From NCBI RefSeq assembly GCF_028683095.1, contig NZ_JAJUBC010000025.1, positions 20,088 to 84,087 on the forward strand: 64,000 nucleotides of DNA, read 5' to 3'. The translations under genes and the position numbers were made by a program. Of the stretch, positions 20,590 through 29,079 are shown in pieces. This DNA is from Enterovibrio gelatinilyticus. GTDB lineage: Bacteria; Pseudomonadota; Gammaproteobacteria; Enterobacterales; Vibrionaceae. How positions within the stretch are numbered: position 1 is the stretch's first letter; each line of letters begins with the position of its first letter. Below the pieces are notes generated by a model that saw nothing but the letters and a program-made list of their open reading frames with translations, ran no database searches and was not told the DNA's origin.

Positions 20590-20615
20590 ACAGCCGCACC
20601 TCTATCCTTTCACGT

Positions 20616-20643
20616 TAAAATAAGGGGCACAGAGTTGTGCCCC
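20616..20643 (-). terminator. Leaky terminator hairpin between aapJ and aapQMP
   Basis: GGGGCACA/TGTGCCCC is a perfect eight-base stem with a four-base loop, followed on the minus strand by TTATTTTAA. Placed after the binding-protein gene, it would give more AapJ than permease. Confidence 0.7.
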
Positions 20644-20671
20644 ACAAGTGCTATACGTAAAAACGAATAGA

Positions 20672-21700
20672 TTAGCGGATAGGTGGCGCGTACATGATGC
20701 CGCCGTCATTCCATAGCGCGTTCACGCCACGTTGAATGTTAAGCGGAGAGTCTGTACCAACAGTGCGTTGGAAGCTCTCATCGTAGTTGCCAACTTGCTT
20801 GATAACTTGGTAACCCCAATCATCGTTCAAGCCAAGACCTTTACCTTTAGGACCGTCCAGACCAAGAATACGACGAATGTTTGGATCTTTTGATTTCAGC
20901 ATTTCGTCAACGTTAGCTGAAGTGATGTTGAACTCTTCACCATTGATCATGGTATTCAACGTCCACTTAGCGATGTTGAACCAGTTGTCATCACCTTGAC
21001 GAACAACAGGGCCTAGAGGCTCTTTAGAAATGATTTCAGGCAGAACTTCCGCGCTGTTTGGATCAGCCAACTTAATACGTGAAGCGTACAGACCTGATTG
21101 GTCAGTCGTTAGCGTGTCACAACGGCCAGATTCAAAGCCTTTAACGGTTGCATCATATGTATCGTAAACGACGGGCTTGAACGACATCGCGTTCGAGCGG
21201 AAGTAATCAGAAAGGTTAAGTTCAGTCGTTGTACCTGATTGAACACAAACTGATGCGCCATCAAGCTCAAGTGCGCTGTTCACACCCAAGTCTTTCTTCA
21301 CCATGAAGCCTTGACCATCGTAGTAGTTAACGCCCACGAAGTTCAGACCCAGAGTACCGTCACGCTGTAGTGTCCACGTCGTGTTACGTGAAAGTACATC
21401 GATTTCACCAGATTGAAGTGCAGTGAAACGTTCTTTCGCTGTTAGAGGAACGTACTTCACTTTGCTTTTGTCACCGAGCACTGCCGCGGCCATAGCCTGA
21501 CAAAACTCGACATCAATACCTTCCCATTGACCTTCTGCGTTTGGGTTAGAAAAGCCAGGAAGACCGGTGCTGACACCACAACTTAGTACGCCTGCCTTTT
21601 TGACTTTATCTAGAGTGCTTTGACCTTCTGCGCTAGCAGTGCCGGAGAAAAGCAGTGCTGAGATAACTGCAAGTCCAAATGTCGACTTTTTGGAAACCAT
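20672..21700 (-). CDS. aapJ: General L-amino acid ABC transporter, periplasmic binding protein
   Basis: A 342-residue periplasmic substrate-binding protein. A signal peptide (about 1-24, cleavage after SGTASA) precedes a GlnH-like fold whose mature region contains CGVSTGLPGFSNPN, FTALQSGEIDVLSRNTTWT and NVGNYDESFQRTVG-like family segments. The ATG at 21700 is preferred over a TTG three codons earlier because AAGGA lies nine bases before it. It is the first gene of aapJQMP, with its promoter in the AT-rich gap before tRNA-Ser. Homologues bind a broad range of L-amino acids. Confidence 0.93.
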   Translation of the reverse strand: MVSKKSTFGLAVISALLFSGTASAEGQSTLDKVKKAGVLSCGVSTGLPGFSNPNAEGQWEGIDVEFCQAMAAAVLGDKSKVKYVPLTAKERFTALQSGEIDVLSRNTTWTLQRDGTLGLNFVGVNYYDGQGFMVKKDLGVNSALELDGASVCVQSGTTTELNLSDYFRSNAMSFKPVVYDTYDATVKGFESGRCDTLTTDQSGLYASRIKLADPNSAEVLPEIISKEPLGPVVRQGDDNWFNIAKWTLNTMINGEEFNITSANVDEMLKSKDPNIRRILGLDGPKGKGLGLNDDWGYQVIKQVGNYDESFQRTVGTDSPLNIQRGVNALWNDGGIMYAPPIR

Positions 21701-22212
21701 ACCTATCAATCCTTTTTTGGTTATAACTGGTTGTTACTCATGGACAAGGTTCAAGAGAGGCAAGTAGCCAAAAAATGATGAGAACCTTGTAAAACCACGG
21801 CAAGTTAAAAATTAACACGCGGTTAACATCCACAGTATAGGAGCAGTTAGCTTGGCTGCAAATCGAACAAGTAAGAGGTGTGACCCATGCAATGATCTTG
21901 GCGAAATTGTTTGTTTTTTTGATCGAAAGTGTGAACAAGTCATTAGTGTAACACGTTGTTTTTACTTTATTCATTGGTCTATGTGTCCCATGAATATGCA
22001 ACCTGCCGCTACATTGACAATTCCCCTGAGTTTCTGTGAGTTTCCTTGTTGACTAGAATATTATGTTGGTCTTGATGAGATGTTTATGCATTTCAGCAAA
22101 AAACCAACTGTTCATTTGTGACTAGGTGGTTGAATGCAGACCCCATTCTGTATGCGATATGCGCATGGTGGCGCAAAAACACCCATTCAAACAAAAATGC
22201 ATAATTAGTGGG
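21701..22212. other. AT-rich intergenic region between aapJ and tRNA-Ser
   Basis: About 510 bases without a convincing gene on either strand. It must contain the leftward aapJ promoter. I see no clear operator, repeat or small ORF with a ribosome site. Confidence 0.6.
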
Positions 22213-22241
22213 TTTACAAACCCAACGTCGAACATTACTAT
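22213..22241 (+). promoter_or_regulatory. Likely promoter of tRNA-Ser
   Basis: TTTACA (22213-22218) and TACTAT (22236-22241) are separated by 17 bases and lie 14 bases before the tRNA. Both match sigma-70 elements in four or more positions. Confidence 0.5.
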
Positions 22242-22254
22242 ACGCACCACTCAC

Positions 22255-22345
22255 GGAGAGATGGCTGAGTGGTTTAAAGCACCGGTCTTGAAAACCGGCG
22301 TGGGTTTATAGCCCACCTAGGGTTCAAATCCCTATCTCTCCGCCA
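22255..22345 (+). tRNA. tRNA-Ser (anticodon UGA)
   Basis: A 91-base class II tRNA. The acceptor stem GGAGAGA pairs with TCTCTCC, the discriminator is G, and the CCA end is encoded. The anticodon stem CCGGT/ACCGG encloses the loop CTTGAAA, giving anticodon TGA. The long variable arm (GTGGG...CCCAC) and the T-loop GGTTCAAATCCC are present. tRNA-Ser genes are common integration sites; accessory DNA follows directly downstream, although I found no duplicate of the tRNA 3' end inside the window. Confidence 0.97.
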
Positions 22346-22351
22346 AATTAG

Positions 22352-22391
22352 AAAAGGCCGCTGTTCTTGCGAAAGATACAGCGGCCTTTTT
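22352..22391 (+). terminator. Terminator of tRNA-Ser
   Basis: AAAAGGCCGCTGT pairs with ACAGCGGCCTTTT over 13 bases, followed by a further T. It lies seven bases after the tRNA CCA. Confidence 0.9.
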
Positions 22392-22435
22392 GCATTCTAG
22401 CGATGGTGATTTTATCTCGGGGTTTGAAAATCCCA

Positions 22436-22475
22436 CCATGCCATGCCATGCCATGCCATGCCATGCCATGCCATG
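22436..22475. repeat. CCATG pentanucleotide tandem repeat (8 copies)
   Basis: Eight perfect, uninterrupted CCATG units lie 45 bases after the tRNA-Ser terminator. They are not in a credible coding sequence. The run marks the start of the accessory segment and should vary in copy number between strains. Confidence 0.95.
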
Positions 22476-23039
22476 CTCTGGGTCTGCAAACGAGTGAATC
22501 ATGCCTGTGCGGGTTTTCTTCACGGTAAACTCTTACCTCCGTGGTCAGTGTAACTCGTCATACTGACTTCTCGCTTTATCATCCTCCTCTTTATTATTGG
22601 TAGCGGCTTCGAAACGTTATGGCTATGCACGCCTTTGGAACAGTACCCGAAAGGGCATGTTGAAAACGGGTAGGGTGCAAGGCTGTTGTACCCGTTAAGC
22701 GGAAACCCATTCATTTAACGCTATGGGCACAGTGCATAGTGGGGGAGTTGGAAATGGTTAAAATCTAGCTCGTTTATGCCCCATTCTTTGTTGGAGAAAG
22801 TCAAGTCAATCAGCCTCATCTAAAGAGTTTTCGATAGAATTCCTAATGCGAAACGTGAGGTGTGTGGAAATGTCTCATTTTGTTGTATTTTCTCGTTCTC
22901 TCTTTTGATGCCCACCATGATATCCTATTAAAAACATGAGTTTATGCTAATGATCGGTGTTCATTGGATGTATGAAAAGCCAAAAATGGGGTATTTAAAT
23001 ACCGCATTTGGGAGCTAATAATATGATTCAGGAGTAAGT
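22476..23039. other. Non-coding stretch at the start of the accessory segment
   Basis: No gene is evident here. The stretch contains an inverted repeat AACGGGTA (22665-22672) / TACCCGTT (22689-22696) and, at about 22770-22795, the partial repeat CGTTTATGCCCCAT shared with 25889-25903. The last 150 bases are AT-rich and should contain the promoter of the gene at 23040. Confidence 0.5.
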
Positions 23040-23717
23040 ATGGAAGATTTTCCTCAAAGTAAAGAATGGAAGGACTACGGGCATGCTGGGATAAAAGCTA
23101 CGCTCAATGTTATACCATTAGCTGGCGGTGCTTTGGCTACGTTATTTGAAACAGTCTTTTCAGCACCAATAGATAAACGTAAAGAAAATTGGCTTATTTT
23201 ATTAGCGAGTACAGTTGATGAGCTTTGTGAAAGGGTTGAAGATCTGACACCAGAAAAGCTTTCTGAGCACGATGCTTTTATATCTGCATATCTTCAAGCT
23301 TCAAACATCGCAGTCCGAACTCATCAAGAAGAGAAAATTAAAGCGTTAAATAATGCTGTTAAAAATACAGTATTAATTGACGAAATAGATGAGACCTTAA
23401 AGTTAATGTTCATTCGGTTCATCGATGAAATGACGCCACTTCACTTTCGTATTCTGCACTTCTTAGCAACTCCAGAACATTACATTCAGAAATTGAATTC
23501 AAATCCTAATAGTTATACTCACTGGGGAGATTTACGTAATGTGTGGAAAAATACCTATACTGACATTAGCTCAAATGACCCTATTGTTGATTTGATAATT
23601 TCTGATTTAAATAGATTTGGTATGGTTCGGATTAAACAGTTTCATGAAGCACGGCTAGGCTCGGAAGGTACTTCACTAGGGAGAAAATTTATCGATTTTA
23701 TCGAGCTTGAATCATAA
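23040..23717 (+). CDS. Unknown protein with Gly-rich hydrophobic N-terminal segment
   Basis: A 225-residue protein that I cannot name. Near the N-terminus GIKATLNVIPLAGGALATLF (17-36), followed by SAPIDKRKENW, forms a hydrophobic glycine-rich stretch and then a charged helix. I have seen this layout in uncharacterised bacterial proteins, but no function is assigned. The rest is helical and ends in a winged-helix-like tail (IISDLNRFGMVRIKQF). CAGGAG lies six bases before the ATG. Codon usage is more AT-rich than the core genes on the left. A membrane-active role is possible but inferred. Confidence 0.75.
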   Translation: MEDFPQSKEWKDYGHAGIKATLNVIPLAGGALATLFETVFSAPIDKRKENWLILLASTVDELCERVEDLTPEKLSEHDAFISAYLQASNIAVRTHQEEKIKALNNAVKNTVLIDEIDETLKLMFIRFIDEMTPLHFRILHFLATPEHYIQKLNSNPNSYTHWGDLRNVWKNTYTDISSNDPIVDLIISDLNRFGMVRIKQFHEARLGSEGTSLGRKFIDFIELES

Positions 23718-23805
23718 TAAAGGCCTCAAGGTAGACATCCAATGTGCGGTGTTTTTACTATGTATTGGTTTCCCATTGAGCAAGTATTATGTGTAAGGAG
23801 AGATT

Positions 23806-24189
23806 TTGAATTCAGAAATTTTAACAATTGATGAGTTAATGGAGCGGGCTGGTAAAGATATTGAAAGGAAGTTAGTGTACTGTATTCCTATTTTTATCTT
23901 GGCAGTAATAACGCCTATTCTAGCTTGGTATTCATTCGTTATCCCTGAAACAGAAGAACCTGCAATATGGTTTCAGAGAAGTGGCTCGCTGACGGTCTTG
24001 TTTGCTGTTTGGATGGAATATAATTTGATGAAGGTGAATGAACACGTGTTCCCATCAGGCCATACTTTTAGCCAACAAGCAGCGCTGGCTAAAAAATATC
24101 AACCAATCTTCAAGGTAGCCCAATATATGGCTGTTTTATTGGCTATTATGGGTACTGTCATTTGGGGATATGGTGACTTGTTCAAGTAA
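23806..24189 (+). CDS. Small predicted membrane protein
   Basis: A 127-residue protein with three hydrophobic segments (about 25-48, 64-80 and 104-121) and a short acidic N-terminus. The start is TTG at 23806, supported by AAGGAG five bases upstream; no in-frame ATG precedes the first membrane segment except within it. It follows the 23040 gene by 88 bases in the same direction. No family recognised. Confidence 0.7.
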   Translation: MNSEILTIDELMERAGKDIERKLVYCIPIFILAVITPILAWYSFVIPETEEPAIWFQRSGSLTVLFAVWMEYNLMKVNEHVFPSGHTFSQQAALAKKYQPIFKVAQYMAVLLAIMGTVIWGYGDLFK

Positions 24190-24400
24190 ACAAATATCAA
24201 CTAGTGCTTTAAGACGGATTCGTAACGCATGACATTTTCACCATGCATTGACTTTATTAATTTAGGTGGCTTTCGGAAACATTACATTACCAACTTAATG
24301 ACATCCTACCTAGTTAACCATCTAATAATTGATCCAATAGAAAATAATGGATTTATATGCAAATAGATAATTTTTTATTAGCCATTGCAACTTTTTCTCA

Positions 24401-24634
24401 GTGGCTCAGTTAACGTGTGTAATAACTGTTCCAAACTACAATAAGAGGCTAAATTCACATTTTCTGAAGTGCTACTTCATTACAGGGTTCATCATGTTTT
24501 TTGCAACTTTTTTGGGAGCCAATGATGAACAACTAGTAGAGCAGGCGCAAAGTGATTTGATTATGTACTGGGGCTTTCTGTTTTTTGTTCATATGTTTAA
24601 TAGCTACTTGGCAGATAAGATAGAATCAACATAG
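24401..24634 (+). CDS. Possible small membrane protein
   Basis: A frame of 77 codons starting at GTG with no obvious ribosome site. It contains two hydrophobic stretches (about 24-40 and 54-68). Coding status is doubtful; it could be the remnant of a longer gene. The 210 bases before it hold no other ORF. Confidence 0.35.
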   Translation: MAQLTCVITVPNYNKRLNSHFLKCYFITGFIMFFATFLGANDEQLVEQAQSDLIMYWGFLFFVHMFNSYLADKIEST

Positions 24635-25045
24635 GAATAAGTATCGCGCAGTCTGCACTTTATTTGGTTGTTGAACAAGCCTGTTGCTATTTTATCAAAT
24701 AAACTGCTTGCACAAAAACAGCAATGATGTCTGTCCTCCACTGGTTGACAGACGACGCAGCGATATGGTTCATCATTAGACAATTACAATCCATTCTTTG
24801 CCAAATCTCAGCTTATGTGAAAATTGTGACATAGAACCATTACTCTAACTCACTTCTGTCCCTGCTCATGTCGAACCAATCTATTCAGCACTTTTTAGTG
24901 CGACTAAAATTTAAGTAATTGTTGATGACTTTATACTGACAATACGATGAATGAAATATTTGGTGAATGCGAGCGAGTTCAATAAAAAAATTACAACTTC
25001 ATAATTCACAGGGTCATAATTAAGAAGTTTAACTAAGGGTCTCTT
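24635..25045. other. Intergenic spacer with repeat copy A
   Basis: No gene is seen. The spacer contains one copy (24847-24890) of the imperfect repeat described separately, and a hairpin GCAC(T)/(A)GTGC around 24888-24901. The last 60 bases are AT-rich and precede the AAGGG of the next gene. Confidence 0.5.
24847..24890. repeat. Imperfect intergenic repeat, copy A
   Basis: Begins AACTCACTTCTGTCC and continues with CTCATGTCGAACCAATCT...GCAC. It aligns with copy B at 25844-25890, differing at about a dozen positions with one indel. Confidence 0.6.
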
Positions 25046-25741
25046 ATGAAATTTCTTCATGTTGTTCGTGGTGATTTCTCCGGCGAAAAATTTGAGCTAA
25101 AAAAGAACATGCTTCAGAGTGGATTTTACAATATTAAGTTAATCCCAATCCCTGAAATTGTTAGCTTTACTAAATTAGACTCGGAGTCAACAGAAAAAAC
25201 TCTCTATGTGGAAATAATGCTTTTCAACGGGAGAGGGTTTGTAGCTTCAATGGTTCCAAAGACATACAAAGCCTGCTATGAAGCGTTTGAGAGAATGGGA
25301 AATAACCCAAGCGAAGTGTTAGTGCCTATTATAAGAAAGTCAAAGTCCAATATTATTTATACTGCTATAGGATCTATATTTATTTTGAGTATTTTAGGTG
25401 GCGGACAACCTAAGAGAGAATTACTGCTATCCGAAAAAGCCATGCTATGTAAAGCGTACATTGGCCAGTTATTTAGTAAACCCATAAATATTATTGATAA
25501 TTATAAGAATCAAGACGGGTTAGTATATGTAAGGTATATCCGACCCTCTGATTATACAGCGTGGAGTTATGTTTGCGATGTTTCCAGTGGGAACATGTTA
25601 TGGGCTGCATGGCAAGTCGACACACAAGAGTGGGGTCGATGGCGCTTTGAAGATGAAGTTAAACTAAATTACAACAAAGAGGGAAATAAGGTTAATTTCA
25701 AGATGGTCGACACAGGAAAGTTAGTAGAGGTGAAACTCTAG
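25046..25741 (+). CDS. Unknown protein with one predicted TM segment
   Basis: A 231-residue protein of unknown function. Residues 1-100 form a beta-rich domain; a hydrophobic segment follows (about 106-122, IIYTAIGSIFILSILGGG), then a C-terminal domain with RYIRPSDYTAWSYVCDV and MLWAAWQ, a pattern I associate with small phage or plasmid surface proteins, though this is weak. AAGGG lies six bases before the ATG. It is flanked on both sides by copies of the intergenic repeat and is not obviously in an operon. Confidence 0.7.
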   Translation: MKFLHVVRGDFSGEKFELKKNMLQSGFYNIKLIPIPEIVSFTKLDSESTEKTLYVEIMLFNGRGFVASMVPKTYKACYEAFERMGNNPSEVLVPIIRKSKSNIIYTAIGSIFILSILGGGQPKRELLLSEKAMLCKAYIGQLFSKPINIIDNYKNQDGLVYVRYIRPSDYTAWSYVCDVSSGNMLWAAWQVDTQEWGRWRFEDEVKLNYNKEGNKVNFKMVDTGKLVEVKL

Positions 25742-26127
25742 AAATCATCTTATTACGGATTTTAAATTATTAAAACATGATCGGTCTACTTAGCTTTCCC
25801 CTATCTGAAGTTATCCGAAGTTGACGACTGTGTGTAAATGTGCCAACTCACTTTTGTCCAAACTCGTGTCAGGCCGATCTTTTCTGGCACGTTTATGCCC
25901 CATACCTTGTTAGTGCTTTAACTCACTCAGATCCTGTTAATGCGCGTTTACCTTACCACAAGTTATCTCAATTAGATTTCAGTGTGTATTCTAACCTCTC
26001 AATGTGGTTACTAATCTATTGATTAAAAATAGAAGTTATAGGATAGAGGCTGCATTGTATGGTAATTTAGTATGGCCGTGTAGAAAGCGTTGGGCTTAGG
26101 TAAGTAAACAATAAGAAAGGGGTAGCT
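25742..26127. other. Intergenic spacer with repeat copy B
   Basis: About 385 bases without a convincing gene, mostly occupied by repeat copy B (25784-25914). The final 130 bases are AT-rich and should hold the promoter of the caspase-like gene, whose GAAAGGGG ribosome site is at 26115-26122. Confidence 0.5.
25784..25914. repeat. Imperfect intergenic repeat, copy B (longest intact copy)
   Basis: Blocks shared with copy C are GTCTACTT..(C/G)TTTTCCC/CTTTCCC, TTATCCGAAG and AACTSACTTTTGTCCA. Blocks shared with copy A are AACTCACTT.TGTCC and CTC.TGTC. The block CGTTTATGCCCCAT is shared with 22770-22783. Confidence 0.6.
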
Positions 26128-27612
26128 GTGGGTAAGAAGTTAGCAATGTTAATTGGAGTCTCCGATTACGAAAATGAAGCAAGTCTAGAGCCCTGTAGTC
26201 GAGACTTAGATCTAATGTCATCAATTATCAATTTAACTGAAAAGTATGATGACTGTCTTATTCTAAATAATAGTCCAAACAGTTCCTCAGCAAAGTCAGA
26301 TCTTTCCTCGTTCATACGTAAATATAATGACGATAATATAGAAGAAGTATTCTTTTATTATACAGGGCATGGAACCCGCTATGGAGACGATTTTCTTTAT
26401 CTTTTTTCTGATTTTAGTTCAACGAAAGTCGAGCAAACGTCTTTAAGGAATAGTGAGCTCGACTCAATGTTAAAGTCCTTAAAACCAAATTTGGCAGTGA
26501 AAATTGTTGACGCATGCCAATCTGGTACAGAATACATAAAGTCAAACAACGATTTGCAGGTTGTATTTGAGAAGTCATCTACAAATAACTTCAAAAAAAC
26601 TTACTTTTTGTTTTCATCTTCAAACACTCAATCATCTATTGCATTGCCTGACTACAGCGTTTTTACAAAGAGCTTTGCTCGATCTTTACAGAGCTTTAAT
26701 GGTAAAGATATTCGTTTCAGAGACATTATGGCGTACATATCTGATGACAACGCTGTACAGAAATATCAAACACCTTTGTTCGTGCAGCAAGCTGATAATA
26801 CAGAAGTATTTTGTAACGTATCTGACCTTCTAAGTGAAAAGTTGGAGGAGTTACTCCCAGTTGTACAACTTACGGCACTTCCTCAAGGAGAAGAAAGTGT
26901 AGTGGAGGGAGGGAAAGCTGAGCTTTCAGAAGGTGAAAAGTTGATTATGGCTATTCGCGATAAAGCAAAAGATTACTGCAACGAAGAAGAATGTATGCAG
27001 TCTCTTTCAAAGCTATTTAAAGCGGTTCAGAATTTTGAATGGTCTGTCATATTTAATGAACTATACAATGTGGAAGTTGTTGTTGAAAGTGACTACAACA
27101 ATTTAAATAACACGGAGAGTATAGCGAATTGGATAAAGTCAAATAACGATAACTATTTCGCAAGGGTGACGTATAAAGACGAGAAATACCAAGATAAGGA
27201 AAAGGTAGTATACGAGAACAAATCACTACATATCGCCGCATTTAGTGGGGAGAAACGTATAGAATATAGACCAGTAACTAGGTATAGAAAGGTTATCGAT
27301 GGTTTTGTATTAACAACTCCTTCTCCTGGAACTGCATTAGTTGTTTCACTTACCCCGACTGAAGAAAACTTACCTTGGTATCAGGTTTTTGTGACATTCG
27401 TTTTTTCAAAATCCAAGCTGACCGTTTTCTGTAAGTATGAAAGGCTTAAAGAAATGAGTTGGAACAATCGCGAACTTGGAAATTCACAAGAGTGGCAAAT
27501 TGCCCACTGTAAACTTTGTGATCATGATGAAATTCAAAATGTAATTAGTAGTCTATTGAAGCAAGCGGAGAGTTCCATTGTAAACGTTTTAACAAAACGT
27601 TTTGGAGAATAG
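26128..27612 (+). CDS. Caspase-like (peptidase C14) protein
   Basis: A 494-residue protein whose N-terminal 230 residues form a caspase/metacaspase domain. The catalytic dyad is visible as FYYTGHG (His81) and VDACQSG (Cys130), and MLIGVSDYENEASLEPCSRDLDLM matches the start of the p20 fold. The C-terminal half (about 265-494) resembles no family I know. No trypsin-like or NACHT/STAND partner is fused. The start is GTG with GAAAGGGG upstream. Prokaryotic caspase-like proteases often act in antiviral or programmed-death systems, which fits the accessory setting, but no known partner (gasdermin, CRISPR, TIR) lies beside it. It is AT-rich relative to the core genes. Confidence 0.88.
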   Translation: MGKKLAMLIGVSDYENEASLEPCSRDLDLMSSIINLTEKYDDCLILNNSPNSSSAKSDLSSFIRKYNDDNIEEVFFYYTGHGTRYGDDFLYLFSDFSSTKVEQTSLRNSELDSMLKSLKPNLAVKIVDACQSGTEYIKSNNDLQVVFEKSSTNNFKKTYFLFSSSNTQSSIALPDYSVFTKSFARSLQSFNGKDIRFRDIMAYISDDNAVQKYQTPLFVQQADNTEVFCNVSDLLSEKLEELLPVVQLTALPQGEESVVEGGKAELSEGEKLIMAIRDKAKDYCNEEECMQSLSKLFKAVQNFEWSVIFNELYNVEVVVESDYNNLNNTESIANWIKSNNDNYFARVTYKDEKYQDKEKVVYENKSLHIAAFSGEKRIEYRPVTRYRKVIDGFVLTTPSPGTALVVSLTPTEENLPWYQVFVTFVFSKSKLTVFCKYERLKEMSWNNRELGNSQEWQIAHCKLCDHDEIQNVISSLLKQAESSIVNVLTKRFGE

Positions 27613-27649
27613 ACCTCGTGCATATGATCCTTTCTAACGTCAATAGGCA

Positions 27650-27691
27650 ATAGCATTCTTTTGGCTGCGCCAGCAGCCAAAAGAATGCTAT
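27650..27691. repeat. Perfect 19-bp inverted repeat after the caspase gene
   Basis: Arms 27650-27668 and 27673-27691 are perfectly complementary around the loop GCCA. It follows the caspase-like gene by 38 bases. It could end that transcript, but no T-run follows on either strand, so it may instead protect the mRNA or be a remnant of a mobile element. Confidence 0.85.
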
Positions 27692-27699
27692 CGAACAAC

Positions 27700-27732
27700 A
27701 AAGTCGTCTACTTCGTTTTCCCGTACCTGGAG
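27700..27732. repeat. Imperfect intergenic repeat, copy C, left part
   Basis: GTCTACTTCGTTTTCCCGTACCTGGAG aligns with GTCTACTTAGCTTTCCCCTATCTGAAG of copy B. The remainder of this copy continues on the other side of the IS at 29080. Confidence 0.65.
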
Positions 27733-29079
27733 GGCTCTTCTCCGCTTACGTGAGTCTGTAAAACGAACAAATAATCTATAACAGCAAGATTTATAATGGC
27801 TCTTTTCTTAACCTTTAGTGTTGTAGTTTGTCGTTATTATCATCTGCTCTATTTAACTTTAAAGGCCAATGCGTCCAGTCTGTATCCATTGAAAGGGACA
27901 CCCATTCTGTACTCGTCAAATGTAAGCGTGATAGGCGATTCAAAGTGATTGATCCAGAGACAGGTGCGCCGCGCACCGTCGATCACTATGTTCGTCGTCG
28001 GCTATCTGATTTACCTGTGAGTGGTCGTTCTTGTGTCATAGAAATTGAGCTTGCTCAGACTCGAGATAGACTTGGTAGAAGGTTGATTGAAGCAACTGAT
28101 TTTGTTGTTAAAGGTAGCCGTTATACTGAGAGATTTTGCCATTTCATCAGTGGATTATGCCGTTATATGAGTATTCATGCTGTTTCTAAACACCTAGGCA
28201 TCCGCTGGGAAACAGTGAAAAACATCGATAAAGCATTTCTACTGTCCACCTTACCAGCGTTAGAACCTGAGAAGATCACCAGCCTTGTTCATATTGGCGT
28301 CGATGAAGTTGCCAGAGCTAAAGGGCACGACTATATGACAGTTGTTTATGACCTTGTTTCGGGGCAACTTATATGGGTAGACCACGGAAGAACTTCCAAT
28401 GTTCTTATCAATTTTTTTGAGCAGTTATCACTCCAAACTAGAGATGGGATCCGAGCAGTATCAATGGATATGGGACAGTCATATCAATCGGCTGTAAGAA
28501 AAGTTCTCCCGAATGCTGACATTGTGTTTGACCGATTTCACGTGATGCAAAACTACTCCCTCCTGATTAGAAAAGAACGAAATAAAGCGTTTAGAAATGG
28601 GACACACCACGAGAAGAAGATGCTGAAGGGGACGTTATTTTTACTCCTCAAGAATGCCCCAAAATTAAATGATAAACAGTCAGATAGGCTGGATGATTTA
28701 CTTGAAAGCAATAAGACACTTTGCACAATTTATATGCTGAAGGAGCAACTGCAAGCTTTATGGGATGAGCCTGATTTTGACTCAATGATTACGGCGCTTG
28801 AAACTTGGTGCCAACTTGCCAAAAAGACGAGGATTTTATCACTGATAAATTTTGCTGATGCTCTCTGGGATAGAAGAATCGGCATCTGCAATTACGCAAA
28901 ATATAGGCTAACAAATGCCCGTGTGGAAGCAGGCAACGTATCTATTGGCCTTCTAAGGCGGAGAGCTCGCGGAGTTAGAGATACCGAATACTTTAAGTTA
29001 AAGATAAGGCAAACATCGATTAAAGAGGCGCAATCTATTTTCTATCCTGAAATCAAGCTCACGTAAGCGGAGAAGAGCC
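27733..29079 (+). mobile_element. Complete ISL3-family insertion sequence
   Basis: A 1347-bp element bounded by perfect 22-bp terminal inverted repeats (27733-27754 and 29058-29079, beginning GGCTCTTCTCCG). It encodes one intact DDE transposase. A seven-base direct repeat CCTGGAG at 27726-27732 and 29080-29086 is the apparent target duplication; ISL3 elements usually make eight bases. Removing the element restores a repeat that matches copy B. Perfect ends and an intact gene suggest recent insertion. Confidence 0.92.
27828..29066 (+). CDS. ISL3-family transposase
   Basis: A 412-residue transposase. Residues 65-135 form the N-terminal DNA-binding part with an HTH (ISGLCRYMSIHAVSKHLGIR). The RNase H-like core shows HIGVDEVARAKGHDYMTVVYD (first Asp), SMDMGQSY, VFDRFHVMQNYS (second Asp) and the final TNARVEAGN (catalytic Glu). 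No N-terminal zinc ribbon is evident within this frame. The start is TTG at the MSLLS motif typical of the family. It appears full length. Confidence 0.93.
   Translation: MSLLSSALFNFKGQCVQSVSIERDTHSVLVKCKRDRRFKVIDPETGAPRTVDHYVRRRLSDLPVSGRSCVIEIELAQTRDRLGRRLIEATDFVVKGSRYTERFCHFISGLCRYMSIHAVSKHLGIRWETVKNIDKAFLLSTLPALEPEKITSLVHIGVDEVARAKGHDYMTVVYDLVSGQLIWVDHGRTSNVLINFFEQLSLQTRDGIRAVSMDMGQSYQSAVRKVLPNADIVFDRFHVMQNYSLLIRKERNKAFRNGTHHEKKMLKGTLFLLLKNAPKLNDKQSDRLDDLLESNKTLCTIYMLKEQLQALWDEPDFDSMITALETWCQLAKKTRILSLINFADALWDRRIGICNYAKYRLTNARVEAGNVSIGLLRRRARGVRDTEYFKLKIRQTSIKEAQSIFYPEIKLT

Noticed and set aside
22332..22523. Leftward open frame with HGMAW repeats
   Set aside because: The repeats are only a translation of the CCATG array and the frame overlaps the tRNA-Ser terminator; no ribosome site.
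24847..25914. Island repeats as integron attC sites
   Set aside because: Left and right cores do not fit RYYYAAC/GTTRRRY together and the copies do not fold into paired attC arms, unlike the sites after 60 kb.
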